A stretch of 51,579 nucleotides of DNA, from contig JAJCYS010000013.1 of the NCBI GenBank assembly GCA_029262815.1, positions 1 through 51,579 on the forward strand, read 5' to 3'. Shown here one piece after another: positions 7,925-16,046 of the stretch. The stretch is from Deltaproteobacteria bacterium (lineage in GTDB: Bacteria > Bdellovibrionota > JAJCYS01). The position numbers and the translations under genes were made by a program. The notes beneath the pieces were generated by a model. That model had not been told where the DNA came from. It did not search any database and saw nothing but the letters and a program-made list of their open reading frames with translations. The number at the start of each line of letters is the position of its first letter. Position 1 is the stretch's first letter.

Positions 7925-8680
7925 TCAGGCTGTTACAGATGGTGCCGTTGGCTCTGACGGAGTCGGTGGTGGTCGCTGCAGTTGTTTTGTCAACAACAAT
8001 TCAGTTGAGCCCACTACACAAAACGGACATAACATAAATCCAAACAAGGGAATGGATAGAATCAAATAAACTACCAATCCGGCCGAAAAAAATGACCAAA
8101 TCCGAGTTCGAACCCATCGCCACCTTTCACCATAAGACATGTGAAGAGCCTCGAACCCATAATCAAAATATTCATAAGCAACGAACGCAACCAAGCAGGC
8201 TAGAAATAGCCAAGAAAGTACCGGTACCAGCCAACTGAGCGTCGTTACAATGATACCGCCACAAACCAATACAAGAAACTTTCGAAATTCGTACCACATG
8301 ATAGCCCAAAATGGCGCTACCGTAACGGTGAGTCGATGTCCAGATTCAGCCATAAGCACTTCAACTACTCGACTAGCCAATACGGTGTAGAAGAACCCGC
8401 CAATCATCAATCCAAAGCTGCTGAAGAAAAAAACCGCAAAGAGATAGAAAATATAGATAAAAAGCCCCATCACCAAATACTTCACAAATACAGGCAATTC
8501 TCCGACCATGCTTTGTAGAAAATCAAAGAACCAAGGCGTAATGTAGTGACCGCCCACATAAAATAAAGCTATGAATATAAGAAAGTTCAGAAGTACTGGA
8601 ATAAGGACAGGTATCCAAAGACGCTTGTGCTGTTTGCAGACCACGACACCCCGAACCAGTACGAGCCACCCACTCAGCAT
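7925..8680 (-). CDS. EI24/CysZ-like integral membrane protein
   Basis: 251 residues with long hydrophobic segments at about 20-45, 65-100, 130-165 and 200-225. The segment YEYFDYGFEALHMSYGERW followed by FSAGLVVYLILSIPLFGF and PFCVVGSTELLL matches the EI24 domain (PF07264), which includes the sulfate importer CysZ. Members are inner-membrane proteins; sulfate uptake would fit the glutathione-precursor gene next door, but EI24 homologues outside Enterobacteria are mostly uncharacterised. The C-terminus is a Pro-rich tail. The ATG sits inside the end of yjbQ (ATGCTGA), so translation is probably coupled. Confidence 0.75.
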   Translation of the reverse strand: MLSGWLVLVRGVVVCKQHKRLWIPVLIPVLLNFLIFIALFYVGGHYITPWFFDFLQSMVGELPVFVKYLVMGLFIYIFYLFAVFFFSSFGLMIGGFFYTVLASRVVEVLMAESGHRLTVTVAPFWAIMWYEFRKFLVLVCGGIIVTTLSWLVPVLSWLFLACLVAFVAYEYFDYGFEALHMSYGERWRWVRTRIWSFFSAGLVVYLILSIPLFGFMLCPFCVVGSTELLLTKQLQRPPPTPSEPTAPSVTA

Positions 8681-9072
8681 GATTCACCCGCATTAGGTTG
8701 AATCGTCACCCATACTTCACGTTTGCGAGGCCCATCAAACTCACAGAACCAGACGCCTTGCCAACGACCGAGCACCAACTTACCATCTTCATACGGTACC
8801 CACTGGCCACATCCCGTAAAAATAGCACTCACATGAGCTTTTGAGTTGCCTTCCGCATGATGAAACTGAGATTCACAGGTGATGATGTCGTCAAGTGCCG
8901 TGAGATAGTCCCGTCTGACATCCGGATCAGAGATTTCGTTAATCGCTATACCTGCAGTTGTATGGGGACAATAGATATACACCATCCCTGAACCTGACAG
9001 ATGAGCTTCAACATTTGACGTAATATCTATAATTTCTTTTAGCTGGGCTGTCTCTACAGTTAAACGTGTCAT
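8674..9072 (-). CDS. yjbQ: YjbQ/UPF0047 family protein
   Basis: 132 residues from the ATG at 9072. The frame is open further upstream to an ATG at 9135, but those 21 codons come from the adjoining REP palindrome, and the family normally begins with MxRLTVET as here. Visible family motifs are YCPHTTAGIAINE, DPDVRRDYL, FHHAEGNSKAHV, TGCGQWVPYEDGKLVLGRWQGVWFCEFDGPR, with three conserved His and a conserved Glu. YjbQ has been reported to have weak thiamine-phosphate synthase activity, and its main role is unclear. The stop overlaps the EI24 start by seven bases. Confidence 0.85.
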   Translation of the reverse strand: MTRLTVETAQLKEIIDITSNVEAHLSGSGMVYIYCPHTTAGIAINEISDPDVRRDYLTALDDIITCESQFHHAEGNSKAHVSAIFTGCGQWVPYEDGKLVLGRWQGVWFCEFDGPRKREVWVTIQPNAGESC

Positions 9073-9117
9073 GTGTTGACGATTATGCCCCGCATTAGGA
9101 CAAGATTCAACCAGGTA

Positions 9118-9222
9118 AGTGGCCCAAAGGGTCATCAGGAGTCAAAAGGTCATCGGCAACTTCTTGGCACCAAAAGGTGCCAAGAAGTTGCCGATGACCT
9201 TTTGATGACCCTTTGGGCCACT
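9118..9222. repeat. REP-like palindrome between the ArsA-like gene and yjbQ
   Basis: Left arm 9118-9171 and right arm 9176-9222 are inverted copies separated by AAAA. They match fully except for seven extra bases (GGAGTCA) in the left arm around 9138. Each arm begins AGTGGCCCAAAGGGTCATC and ends AACTTCTTGGCACC. Outer arms and the inner AACTTCTTGGC are shared with the REP copies around the transposase at 40.6-41.4 kb and at 42.6 kb. Placed directly after the ArsA-like gene's stop (9223), it would form a very stable RNA hairpin between two operon genes. Confidence 0.85.
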
Positions 9223-10254
9223 CTAGACTAAAAAATCATTGTTATCTAAAGACAATAATTGACGGCCCAGTGCACCAATTACTTGCGTATCTTGCACCCA
9301 ATCCAATGACCAAAAAGCCAACTTTTCTTTGCGTGCCCATTTTCCATAAACCGACAGTGCTTCAGTTTGAATCCCCTGCCGATGCCGAATCGCCGTGATC
9401 CACTGAGCTTGGCCCTTGGGCAACTCAATTTCGGTCAAACACTGGTTGTAGACGAGCCCACAGCGGCGAATTCCCCTTTTACGAATATGCTTCAAATAAT
9501 AGGCCATTTCAGCCTGCTGCATATACTCATATCCCACAAGTAAGGCTGATGTATCGCGTTGCTTCATCCACTGAACGACATCTTTACCCTTCTGTCGAAT
9601 TTCATCCAGTCCAGCCTCGAAGTATCCAAAAAACTGCGCCAACTCCGTTAAAAAACTAATCCCAAAAAATCGCTCAAGAACCTTTGATCCTTTTTTATAC
9701 AGCCCACCCATCAAACTTTTGGGCGATTTTGAGAGCCCCCCATATTGCCGAACGAAAAAGGTGAAAAAGGTATTACTGAACAAAGTCAATAAATGCTCAG
9801 GTGCATGCAAAAAAGCGACCGCATGTCGCGTAGGTGGCGTATCTACAACGACCACATCAAATTTTTTGTAAAGCCGGGCCAGTACATCAATTGCAACGTA
9901 ATGTTCTAATCCAGGCATCGACTCAATCGCAACTTGAAATATCCGGTTTTTCTTGAGATTCGTTAGAGATTCAGGCACAACATCTTTCACCCATCTGAGA
10001 AACATCCGCTCCGAATTGAGCACAAGCGCATGAAACGACACCGCTTCTTTTTGACCCGCCAATCGAACCATGACAGGTTTTGGTACTAATGGGTACGGAG
10101 CCTCAAGCCCTAAGGCAGAAGCGAGTCGCTTGGATGGATCGATTGTCAAACAACATACCTTTTGTCCTTTCGCACTTAGAGCAGCCGAGACGGCAGCGCT
10201 CACTGAGGTTTTTCCAGCGCCACCGGGTCCAAAACAAAAAAGAAGTCGGCTCAT
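9223..10254 (-). CDS. ArsA/Get3-like ATPase lacking the signature lysine
   Basis: 343 residues. GPGGAGKT at 9-16 is the P-loop, with Pro in place of the first Lys of the deviant Walker A GKGGxGK[ST]. TIDPSKRL at 37-44 corresponds to TDPAHSL, and VDTPPTRH at 137-144 is the switch region. These place it among ArsA/Get3/MinD-class ATPases. ArsA drives arsenite export and Get3 inserts tail-anchored proteins; neither arsenite-binding Cys nor arsenic genes are visible, so the cargo is unknown. The upstream gene encodes a second ArsA-like ATPase with a four-base overlap. Loss of the signature Lys in this copy, with the partner keeping it, suggests a heterodimer. The stop directly abuts a REP palindrome. 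Confidence 0.8.
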   Translation of the reverse strand: MSRLLFCFGPGGAGKTSVSAAVSAALSAKGQKVCCLTIDPSKRLASALGLEAPYPLVPKPVMVRLAGQKEAVSFHALVLNSERMFLRWVKDVVPESLTNLKKNRIFQVAIESMPGLEHYVAIDVLARLYKKFDVVVVDTPPTRHAVAFLHAPEHLLTLFSNTFFTFFVRQYGGLSKSPKSLMGGLYKKGSKVLERFFGISFLTELAQFFGYFEAGLDEIRQKGKDVVQWMKQRDTSALLVGYEYMQQAEMAYYLKHIRKRGIRRCGLVYNQCLTEIELPKGQAQWITAIRHRQGIQTEALSVYGKWARKEKLAFWSLDWVQDTQVIGALGRQLLSLDNNDFLV

Positions 10255-11120
10255 ACGGTTAAAAACTCACTCGTTGCGCTTTTAGGATGATCTACCAATA
10301 ACAATTTTTCTAATGCTACGTGTTGCAGCTTCTTTAAATTACGTTGCTCTCTTCCCAACAGATAAGTTCCAAGCGGATGATTCTTCAAAGATTTAGCAGC
10401 AGGACTGCCTGCGAGCACATCCGGAAACAACACCCGATTACAGATTACATAACGCAAACATACATCCCGATGGTGTTTGATATAAGAGAGCGTTTCATCT
10501 ACCGGTAATTCATCTAACAATGTCACAAGCACCATCTCGGAGATCGTCTCATCTTGCAGCATCTTGAGTACCGAAACCGCATCAGAGTGTAATGGCCCCA
10601 AGCGAAACAACTCATGCAACCGACGATAAATACCAAAAAATGCCTCGACTTGCCCAATGGGTGGCGCCTCGACTAAAATCACCCCATCTTGAGGTCGGCC
10701 ATCAACTTCGTGCCATAATTTGCCCAGCAACACACTCGCCGGTAATCCAGGAATTGCTAAGAAAACTTGTTCAAGCCATTTTTGGTTAAGTAAACTCAAA
10801 ATGGCTTTGGGAATTTTCATTTTCAAATGAACGTACTCAAGAAACGTCGCATAAGTTTCAAGCACCTGCGCAGAAATTCGGTTTGAAACCAACACCCCAT
10901 GTTTCAACTGTGATGCTTTTACTCCAAAGGTATCTTCGTAAAAACCACTTTGCCCTAGGCTAAAGATATGAACACGGCGTCCCCGCGCTTCGGCAGCTTT
11001 TGCTAGATGTACCACTACTGTGGATTTTCCAACACCACCTTTTCCCGTAATAAATAGAATTTTTTTTGAAAACAAGGCCTCATAAACCGTCATCCTTGCT
11101 TTCTTATCCCCTCGAGACAT
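10251..11120 (-). CDS. ArsA/Get3-like ATPase, partner of the adjacent ATPase
   Basis: 289 residues from 11120. An internal ATG at 11093 (MTVYEAL, GAGGGG 13 bases upstream) is an alternative start, since the first ATG has only a poor ribosome site. ITGKGGVGKST at 24-34 is a canonical deviant Walker A with the signature Lys. The switch region reads VEAPPIGQ at 150-157 where ArsA/Get3 have DTAPTGH, so the catalytic Asp is Glu and the His is Gln. Family membership is clear; cargo is unknown. It overlaps the second ATPase by four bases (ATGA) and follows trxB by 24 bases. The two ATPases have lost different conserved features, which fits an obligate pair. Confidence 0.8.
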   Translation of the reverse strand: MSRGDKKARMTVYEALFSKKILFITGKGGVGKSTVVVHLAKAAEARGRRVHIFSLGQSGFYEDTFGVKASQLKHGVLVSNRISAQVLETYATFLEYVHLKMKIPKAILSLLNQKWLEQVFLAIPGLPASVLLGKLWHEVDGRPQDGVILVEAPPIGQVEAFFGIYRRLHELFRLGPLHSDAVSVLKMLQDETISEMVLVTLLDELPVDETLSYIKHHRDVCLRYVICNRVLFPDVLAGSPAAKSLKNHPLGTYLLGREQRNLKKLQHVALEKLLLVDHPKSATSEFLTV

Positions 11121-11144
11121 CTTAAAGCTATTGTACTCGAACCC

Positions 11145-12071
11145 CTACTCGTTTAAAAATCTCTCGAGTGCGATCGCAGCCATGCACCCTGTCCCAGCTG
11201 CAGTCACAGCTTGGCGATACACATGGTCTTGTACATCTCCTGCTGCAAACACACCCGGCACATTGGTTTCGGTCGTCCCCGGCACCACTTTGAGATACCC
11301 ATTTTCATGCATCTCAAGTTGCCCCTTGAATAACTCAGTCGTTGGTGCGTGGCCGATAGCCTCGAACACAGCAGACACAGGTACGTCTCGTTCGGATTCA
11401 TCTTGGGTCGATTTTAACGCCATCGACGTTACCCCGTTCTCATTCCCTTTGATTTCATCGACAACGTAGTTCAAGAAAAATTCAATGTTAGGATTCGTTC
11501 GCATGCGTTCGACCATAATGTGTGACGCACGAAAGGCTTCCCGACGATGAACCAAAAAAACTTTGCTCGCAATACGCGATAAGTACAACGCTTCTTCAGC
11601 AGCTGTATCTCCACCGCCCACAACTGCAACGACCTTGTTTTTGAAAAAAGCGCCATCACAGGTTGCACACGTGGATACCCCACGTCCCCAATACTCTTTC
11701 TCACCTTTCATCCCTAAGGTTTTCGCCTGGGCTCCCGTAGATACAATCACCGCATCGGCAGTATACGCGTCATTCCCTGCTTGAATTTTGAACGGTCTTT
11801 CTGAAAAATCAACCTGTGTTACATCCTTGTCGATGATCAGGGAATCAAATCGTGCAGCCTGCGCACGAAAATATTTCATAAGCTCAGGGCCATCGATCCC
11901 TTCAGGAAATCCGGGATAGTTTTCGACATCCGTAGTAGTCATGAGTTGACCCCCACTGGCATACCCAGCAATCACCAACGGACTTAATCCAGCGCGCGCC
12001 GCATAAATTGCAGCTGTGTATCCAGCAGGACCTGATCCAATAATAATCACGCGATAATGTGTTTGAGACAT
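11145..12071 (-). CDS. trxB: Thioredoxin reductase
   Basis: 308 residues, the usual length. GSGPAGYTAAIYAARAG near residue 12 binds FAD, GGQLMTTTDVENYPGFP is a family hallmark, STCATCDGAFF near residue 135 holds the CxxC redox pair, VVGGGDTAAEEALYLSR is the NADPH-binding loop, and AAGDVQDHVYRQAVTAAGTGCMAA closes the FAD site. The enzyme moves electrons from NADPH to thioredoxin in the cytoplasm, supplying peroxiredoxins such as the one at 14.2 kb. An AAAGGTG ribosome site lies seven bases upstream of the ATG. It sits 63 bases after the amidase gene on the same strand and 24 bases before the ArsA-like pair. Confidence 0.96.
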   Translation of the reverse strand: MSQTHYRVIIIGSGPAGYTAAIYAARAGLSPLVIAGYASGGQLMTTTDVENYPGFPEGIDGPELMKYFRAQAARFDSLIIDKDVTQVDFSERPFKIQAGNDAYTADAVIVSTGAQAKTLGMKGEKEYWGRGVSTCATCDGAFFKNKVVAVVGGGDTAAEEALYLSRIASKVFLVHRREAFRASHIMVERMRTNPNIEFFLNYVVDEIKGNENGVTSMALKSTQDESERDVPVSAVFEAIGHAPTTELFKGQLEMHENGYLKVVPGTTETNVPGVFAAGDVQDHVYRQAVTAAGTGCMAAIALERFLNE

Positions 12072-12134
12072 GGCACTTCACCTTTTTTAATAAATTGTTT
12101 TAGTGGACCTTTACCCTATCATAAAACCCAGCCG

Positions 12135-13223
12135 TCACAAACGGTTGGATTCGAGATACTGCCGCGCTTCAATGTGATACGGATGGTTTGGAAAAAGTTT
12201 GAGCCCAAAGGCTACCCAACGACTCATCTCATCGGATGCCGGCAATTGATCCCGCACCGCAGTAGCAATATCTTTGGGCCATAACGCATGCCAATCACCG
12301 TGCGCTTGAATGTGAGGCGCGATACATGGCCAAAGATCTGGGTAACATTGGCATTCTGAATTCGAAATCGATAAAGCTTCGAGTTGTAAAAACGTGGGGA
12401 TATCCATTTCACCCTTGTAATAAAGGCAGCCTTCTCGTCTCTGCACGTCGAATCCACCCCAGAGACGAGGTTCGCTCAAGGCAGGATCGTGCAAACACGC
12501 TTCGATGGTGCCAGAAGAAAGCTTTGTCGTCACCTGTCCCTCAATCAAAACCCGTTCTGTTGCTCGTGAAAAACGAAGTGACACAGGGTGCCACGAAACA
12601 TGTGATATAGACCTTTGGTCAGCCCAGTGACATAAAACATTAGATATTGCGTACGCTTCGTCTTCCAAAAACGACCCTTGAACCGCGGAATGTTCAATCT
12701 GGCTATCTGATAAAAATCCAGCCTCTGTAATCAGAGCAGGACAAAATGACCCTAATCCCCGCAATACACCCATCCCTTCAGAGAAAATGGTTTGCCCGGA
12801 TACCAACCCAGACTCAGGATACTTGGGTGGCAATCGCATTTTTTTGTAAACGCGTCGATCAAACACCTGGAGCAGATCCAACCCGAGATGTCGAACCAAA
12901 GGGGATAGATATCGATAGGGCTGATGCACGAATACCATTGGATGCGCCAAATTATCCGATTGTAATGTCGTGAAGTTGTGATGAATCGAGAGAAATATAT
13001 GCGCACCAAGCGTTTTAGCCATCGCAACACGATCGGCGATAGACATCTCTTTGTCTTCCGTACGAGTCAGATGGACGTCCATTTGAGATTCACAGAGATG
13101 CTTGATCCGCAACGCGACCGTAAGATTTGCCTCAGCCTCCGTCATTCGATAGCGGGGACTGGTCCGAAAGGGGTCAGATGTACCCCCATGCCCAGGATCT
13201 AATACACAAACTAATGAAGCCAT
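12135..13223 (-). CDS. N-acetylmuramoyl-L-alanine amidase-type protein (amidase_3) without signal peptide
   Basis: 362 residues. Residues 1-190 have the zinc amidase pattern: VLDPGHGG with the first His, EAEANL with the metal-binding Glu, FLSIHHN with the third ligand, and ALITEAGFLS with the catalytic Glu. AmiA/B/C-type enzymes cleave the bond between MurNAc and the stem peptide in the periplasm. The remaining 170 residues are Trp- and Cys-containing and match nothing I recognise. The protein begins MASLVCVLDPGHGG, directly in the catalytic fold, with no export signal and no better upstream start visible, so its location is unclear. It could be exported by another route or act on recycled or engulfed material. 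Confidence 0.75.
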   Translation of the reverse strand: MASLVCVLDPGHGGTSDPFRTSPRYRMTEAEANLTVALRIKHLCESQMDVHLTRTEDKEMSIADRVAMAKTLGAHIFLSIHHNFTTLQSDNLAHPMVFVHQPYRYLSPLVRHLGLDLLQVFDRRVYKKMRLPPKYPESGLVSGQTIFSEGMGVLRGLGSFCPALITEAGFLSDSQIEHSAVQGSFLEDEAYAISNVLCHWADQRSISHVSWHPVSLRFSRATERVLIEGQVTTKLSSGTIEACLHDPALSEPRLWGGFDVQRREGCLYYKGEMDIPTFLQLEALSISNSECQCYPDLWPCIAPHIQAHGDWHALWPKDIATAVRDQLPASDEMSRWVAFGLKLFPNHPYHIEARQYLESNRL

Positions 13224-13291
13224 TGCTTTCTAAAGCCTACCTTATCTCAAAGGCTTGGGGCAACCCTTAGCCCCATGTTAGATTAGGCATC

Positions 13292-14158
13292 ATGATGTAT
13301 CGGATATCGCACCTCTTCCAGAAGCTATACTGCATTGCCCTTGTAGGTGGGTTTATGTTATGTTTCGCTTTACCCAAAACCTACGCTATAGAGCTCAGCC
13401 ATTGGAATGCCCGAACCTCAAAAGCTTTGAATAGTTTTTTCAAAGAGCACCAGTCCAAACCCGTCGTCCTTATTAATGCGGAAGGTATCCTCTGGCCGAC
13501 AAATATGCTCAAACGATTTATTACATTTTTAGATACGGATGAAAAAATCAAACTCACCCTGATCAAACATGCCAGTGAACCCATACCCAAGGGATTGGTC
13601 ACTGCATTTGAAAAAAAATGTGAAACTCAGGATGCACAGTGTGTGACCTGGGCTGCGACCATTTTGGGTGGACTTTCAAGTCGAACCGTTTTTGGGTGGG
13701 CCAATAAGTTTTGGAATACAATTCCCAACAAAGCTTACTACGCACAGATGGGCAGATTTATCAAAACTCTACAGAAAGAAGGGTACGCAATTTGGGTTTT
13801 TTCCCATCTACCTAAATGGGTAGCTGAAGCGGGCGCTAATTTAAAATACCGCATACGTCCCGAAACCGTCATATCAACATCACCGGTTGTGTATCGAAAT
13901 AAAATTACAAAACGCTTAGGGTATTGGGCACCTGTGGGATTGAATAAGGTTTTTTTGGTGAACCGATTTATCAAAAAACGACCTTACATGGTGTTGGGTC
14001 ACAACTATCAAGATTTTTTTACTTTGAGTATGGCGAAACTTGTCAGCATCGTCATTTCGCCTCCCAAAAATCAGACGGATCCGTTTAATGAACCGTTCAT
14101 TTCGACGGCTATGACGATGGGTTGGCATATCCAAACATTTTTATCGCCACAGTACTAG
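13292..14158 (+). CDS. Secreted HAD-like protein with all acidic catalytic residues altered (probable pseudo-phosphatase)
   Basis: 288 residues with a signal peptide (hydrophobic 13-27, cleavage probably after TYA at 32). The rest follows the order of a phosphoserine-phosphatase-like HAD domain. Motif I reads VVLINAEGILWPTN at 58-71, with Asn62 and Glu64 replacing the two Asp of DxDxT/W. Motif II is IWVFSHLPKWVAEAGANL, keeping the Ser. Motif III reads YMVLGHNYQDFFTLSMA, with His in place of the Asp of GDS. The missing nucleophile makes phosphatase activity unlikely. It is divergent from the amidase gene, 68 bases away. HAD fold is my inference from motif order; alternative folds cannot be excluded. 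Confidence 0.65.
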   Translation: MMYRISHLFQKLYCIALVGGFMLCFALPKTYAIELSHWNARTSKALNSFFKEHQSKPVVLINAEGILWPTNMLKRFITFLDTDEKIKLTLIKHASEPIPKGLVTAFEKKCETQDAQCVTWAATILGGLSSRTVFGWANKFWNTIPNKAYYAQMGRFIKTLQKEGYAIWVFSHLPKWVAEAGANLKYRIRPETVISTSPVVYRNKITKRLGYWAPVGLNKVFLVNRFIKKRPYMVLGHNYQDFFTLSMAKLVSIVISPPKNQTDPFNEPFISTAMTMGWHIQTFLSPQY

Positions 14159-14180
14159 AAGATAGATCCCTGTTTACTCA

Positions 14181-14229
14181 CGTCATTTCCTTTACTGCCA
14201 TCCCTGCGCAGGCGAAGGCAGGGATCCAC
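14181..14229. repeat. Short REP-like inverted repeat between convergent genes
   Basis: ATCCCTGC (14200-14207) and GCAGGGAT (14218-14225) are perfect 8-base arms around a 10-base loop, preceded by GTCATTTCC and followed by CCA. The arrangement GTCAT...CCCGC...GCGGG...ATCCA resembles a widespread proteobacterial REP type. It lies between the stops of the HAD-like gene and the peroxiredoxin gene, so it may also serve as a terminator. No T-run follows, so rho-independent function is uncertain. Confidence 0.55.
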
Positions 14230-14237
14230 AACAAAAC

Positions 14238-14696
14238 TCAGCAATGTTTTTCGATCAACTCGCGAATCTCATCAAGCTTAGGGTAGATAAATCCGAGGGT
14301 TCTACTTTTGCAGTAGCGCAATATTCCATCTGAATCGATAAGCGCAATGGCACGTTTCACAAATCCAAAGCGATTTTTCATACGAAATGAATCGATCAAC
14401 GCGTCCGCTTCATCCGTGACAAACTCAAACGGTAGTCCGTAAGCTTCTTTAAATTGAGTGTGACGTTTTGGCTCACCCTGAGTGACGCCTAACATTGTAA
14501 AATGATCGTTTGTTGAATTAAATTCCGTTTGGTACGAACACCACTGCTTCGTACATACGGGTGTAAAATCCCCTGGATAAAAAACAAGCACAGTACATTG
14601 GCCGCTGAATACATGGCGTGCACCAGAAGTGAGTGCAACCTGTTCACATGGTATTGGGTTACCAATAACCATCCGCTCAAAGTCTGGGTTTGACAT
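14238..14696 (-). CDS. Peroxiredoxin, PrxQ/BCP-like
   Basis: 152 residues, typical for the AhpC/TSA superfamily PrxQ branch. FYPGDFTPVCTKQWCSY carries the peroxidatic Cys48 in PxxxTxxC context and Cys53 five residues later as the likely resolving Cys of the PrxQ type. GVTQGEPKRHTQFKEAYGLPFEFVTDE follows the family pattern, and FVKRAIALIDSDGILRY is the conserved C-terminal strand. It reduces hydrogen peroxide and organic peroxides with thioredoxin as donor, which fits the thioredoxin reductase gene nearby. The start lies 20 bases inside the end of the MFS gene, so the two are probably co-transcribed. Confidence 0.9.
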   Translation of the reverse strand: MSNPDFERMVIGNPIPCEQVALTSGARHVFSGQCTVLVFYPGDFTPVCTKQWCSYQTEFNSTNDHFTMLGVTQGEPKRHTQFKEAYGLPFEFVTDEADALIDSFRMKNRFGFVKRAIALIDSDGILRYCKSRTLGFIYPKLDEIRELIEKHC

Positions 14697-15861
14697 AAAT
14701 AATCCCCGTCCCTACCAACACAATCATCCCAATTAAAACCACAGCAGATGAGAAAAAGGGAGATACAACAGAAATCTGATCGTATCCAAACCCCGCCCAC
14801 ACAGGTCCAATCGCACGGCCCAAACTCGAAACTGCCGCATTCAGTCCCAATGCCCTGCCCTGTTCATTGGCGGGCACACGACGTGATGCTGCAGCGACCA
14901 AAGCCGTGTAAAGCATGCCGTGCCCAACCCCTAGCACCAATAGACCTGGCACAACACCTGTCCAAAAAGCTGAGACTGAAGCAAAAAGCAAAAACCCTAC
15001 AATAGAGATGGCACACCCCACAATGATAACCGTTCGATCACCCAGCCATTGGGTCACACGGTACATCGCAAACCCCTGAACAAAAATCATGACACATCCA
15101 AGGCCACCCAGTAGCGCCCCTACTTCAGAGGACGTCGCTTGATGCTGGTTTTTCATAAATAAGCTGAAGGTACTTTCAAGAAAACTGGCCGCGAACACAA
15201 ATAGCAAATACAACCCGACCAATCCCATAATCTGATGTTGTTTCAAAAACCGCCATAACGCACTTGGGGTTAGTTCATCTAAAAATCGCTCGTATCTCGC
15301 CTCAGCGCCTTGTAGCCAACGTGTTTCTTTGAGCCAACCAAAACACAAAAACAAATTGATGACACATAATCCTGCACTGGTATAGCCAACCGTTGCATAA
15401 CTAATTTTTGATAGCATTCCTCCGATTGCTGGTCCTACGATAAAAGAAAGGCCCATGGCGACACCAAATAACGCCATCCCCTTCGTTCGTTTTTCGGGTG
15501 TTGTCAGATCAGCAAACATAGATTGTGCAACGGCTATGTTTGCCATAAAAATACCAGCCACGATGCGGCTCATGAGTAACATTGTATAGGAGGTGGAAAG
15601 TGCGAAGATCAGGTACGACATCATCGAGCCGATGATGGCCAGTACCATCACTGGACGACGTCCCATGCGATCACTCAAGATTCCCCATGCAGGAATAAAT
15701 ATAAACTGCATCAGCGCATACGACGCCATCAACAGGGTGACGCCTAAGCCGCTATTCCAATATGCTTGTGAGACATAAGGATAGATGGGAATTAACATGG
15801 TGTACCCAATAAAATCAATGAGTACGACCACAAAGACGGGTACTAAGTAAGATCGGTTCAT
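14677..15861 (-). CDS. MFS drug:H+ antiporter-like transporter
   Basis: 394 residues from the ATG at 15861 (MNRSYLVPVFVVVLIDFIGY). The frame is open from an earlier ATG at 15897, but AAGAAGG lies about seven bases before 15861 and the first helix then starts normally. About twelve hydrophobic helices are visible. GILSDRMGRRPVM is MFS motif A in the loop between helices 2 and 3, and GLSFIVGPAIGGML matches motif C of the drug:H+ antiporter (TetA-like) group. Substrate cannot be inferred. It precedes the peroxiredoxin with a 20-base overlap. Confidence 0.88.
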   Translation of the reverse strand: MNRSYLVPVFVVVLIDFIGYTMLIPIYPYVSQAYWNSGLGVTLLMASYALMQFIFIPAWGILSDRMGRRPVMVLAIIGSMMSYLIFALSTSYTMLLMSRIVAGIFMANIAVAQSMFADLTTPEKRTKGMALFGVAMGLSFIVGPAIGGMLSKISYATVGYTSAGLCVINLFLCFGWLKETRWLQGAEARYERFLDELTPSALWRFLKQHQIMGLVGLYLLFVFAASFLESTFSLFMKNQHQATSSEVGALLGGLGCVMIFVQGFAMYRVTQWLGDRTVIIVGCAISIVGFLLFASVSAFWTGVVPGLLVLGVGHGMLYTALVAAASRRVPANEQGRALGLNAAVSSLGRAIGPVWAGFGYDQISVVSPFFSSAVVLIGMIVLVGTGIIYVKPRL

Positions 15862-15930
15862 GCAGGCCTTCTTTGGAAGAAAAAGTGATAAATCCACTCT
15901 GTTTTACCAGACTTCAGGTATAAGTCACAA

Positions 15931-16001
15931 GCCTTCACAGGGTCATAGGGCACTTTTATGGCAGTAAACTGCCAAAAAGTGCCCTATGACCCTGTGAAGG
16001 C
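15931..16001. repeat. REP-like palindrome upstream of the LRR gene
   Basis: Left arm 15931-15964 and right arm 15969-16001 are inverted copies with a single indel, separated by TAAA. The arms contain CACAGGGTCATAGGGCAC. The AGGGTCAT core and the end TGGCA resemble the other REP copies in the window, but the outer bases differ, so it is a diverged or separate subfamily. It lies between the divergent MFS and LRR genes and upstream of both. Confidence 0.75.
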
Positions 16002-16046
16002 TCAAGAAGTTATTCAAAAATCCGATACGTCACCATCGGGGGTTTA

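Noticed and set aside
9073..9135. N-terminal extension of YjbQ
   Set aside because: The 21 extra codons are mostly REP palindrome, and homologues begin at the internal MTRLTVET.
9223..11120. Arsenic resistance operon
   Set aside because: Neither ATPase shows arsenite-binding cysteines, and no arsB, arsC, arsD or arsR gene is nearby.
12326..12610. Plus-strand frame opposite the amidase gene
   Set aside because: It is a mirror frame of a well-supported gene with no start signal of its own.
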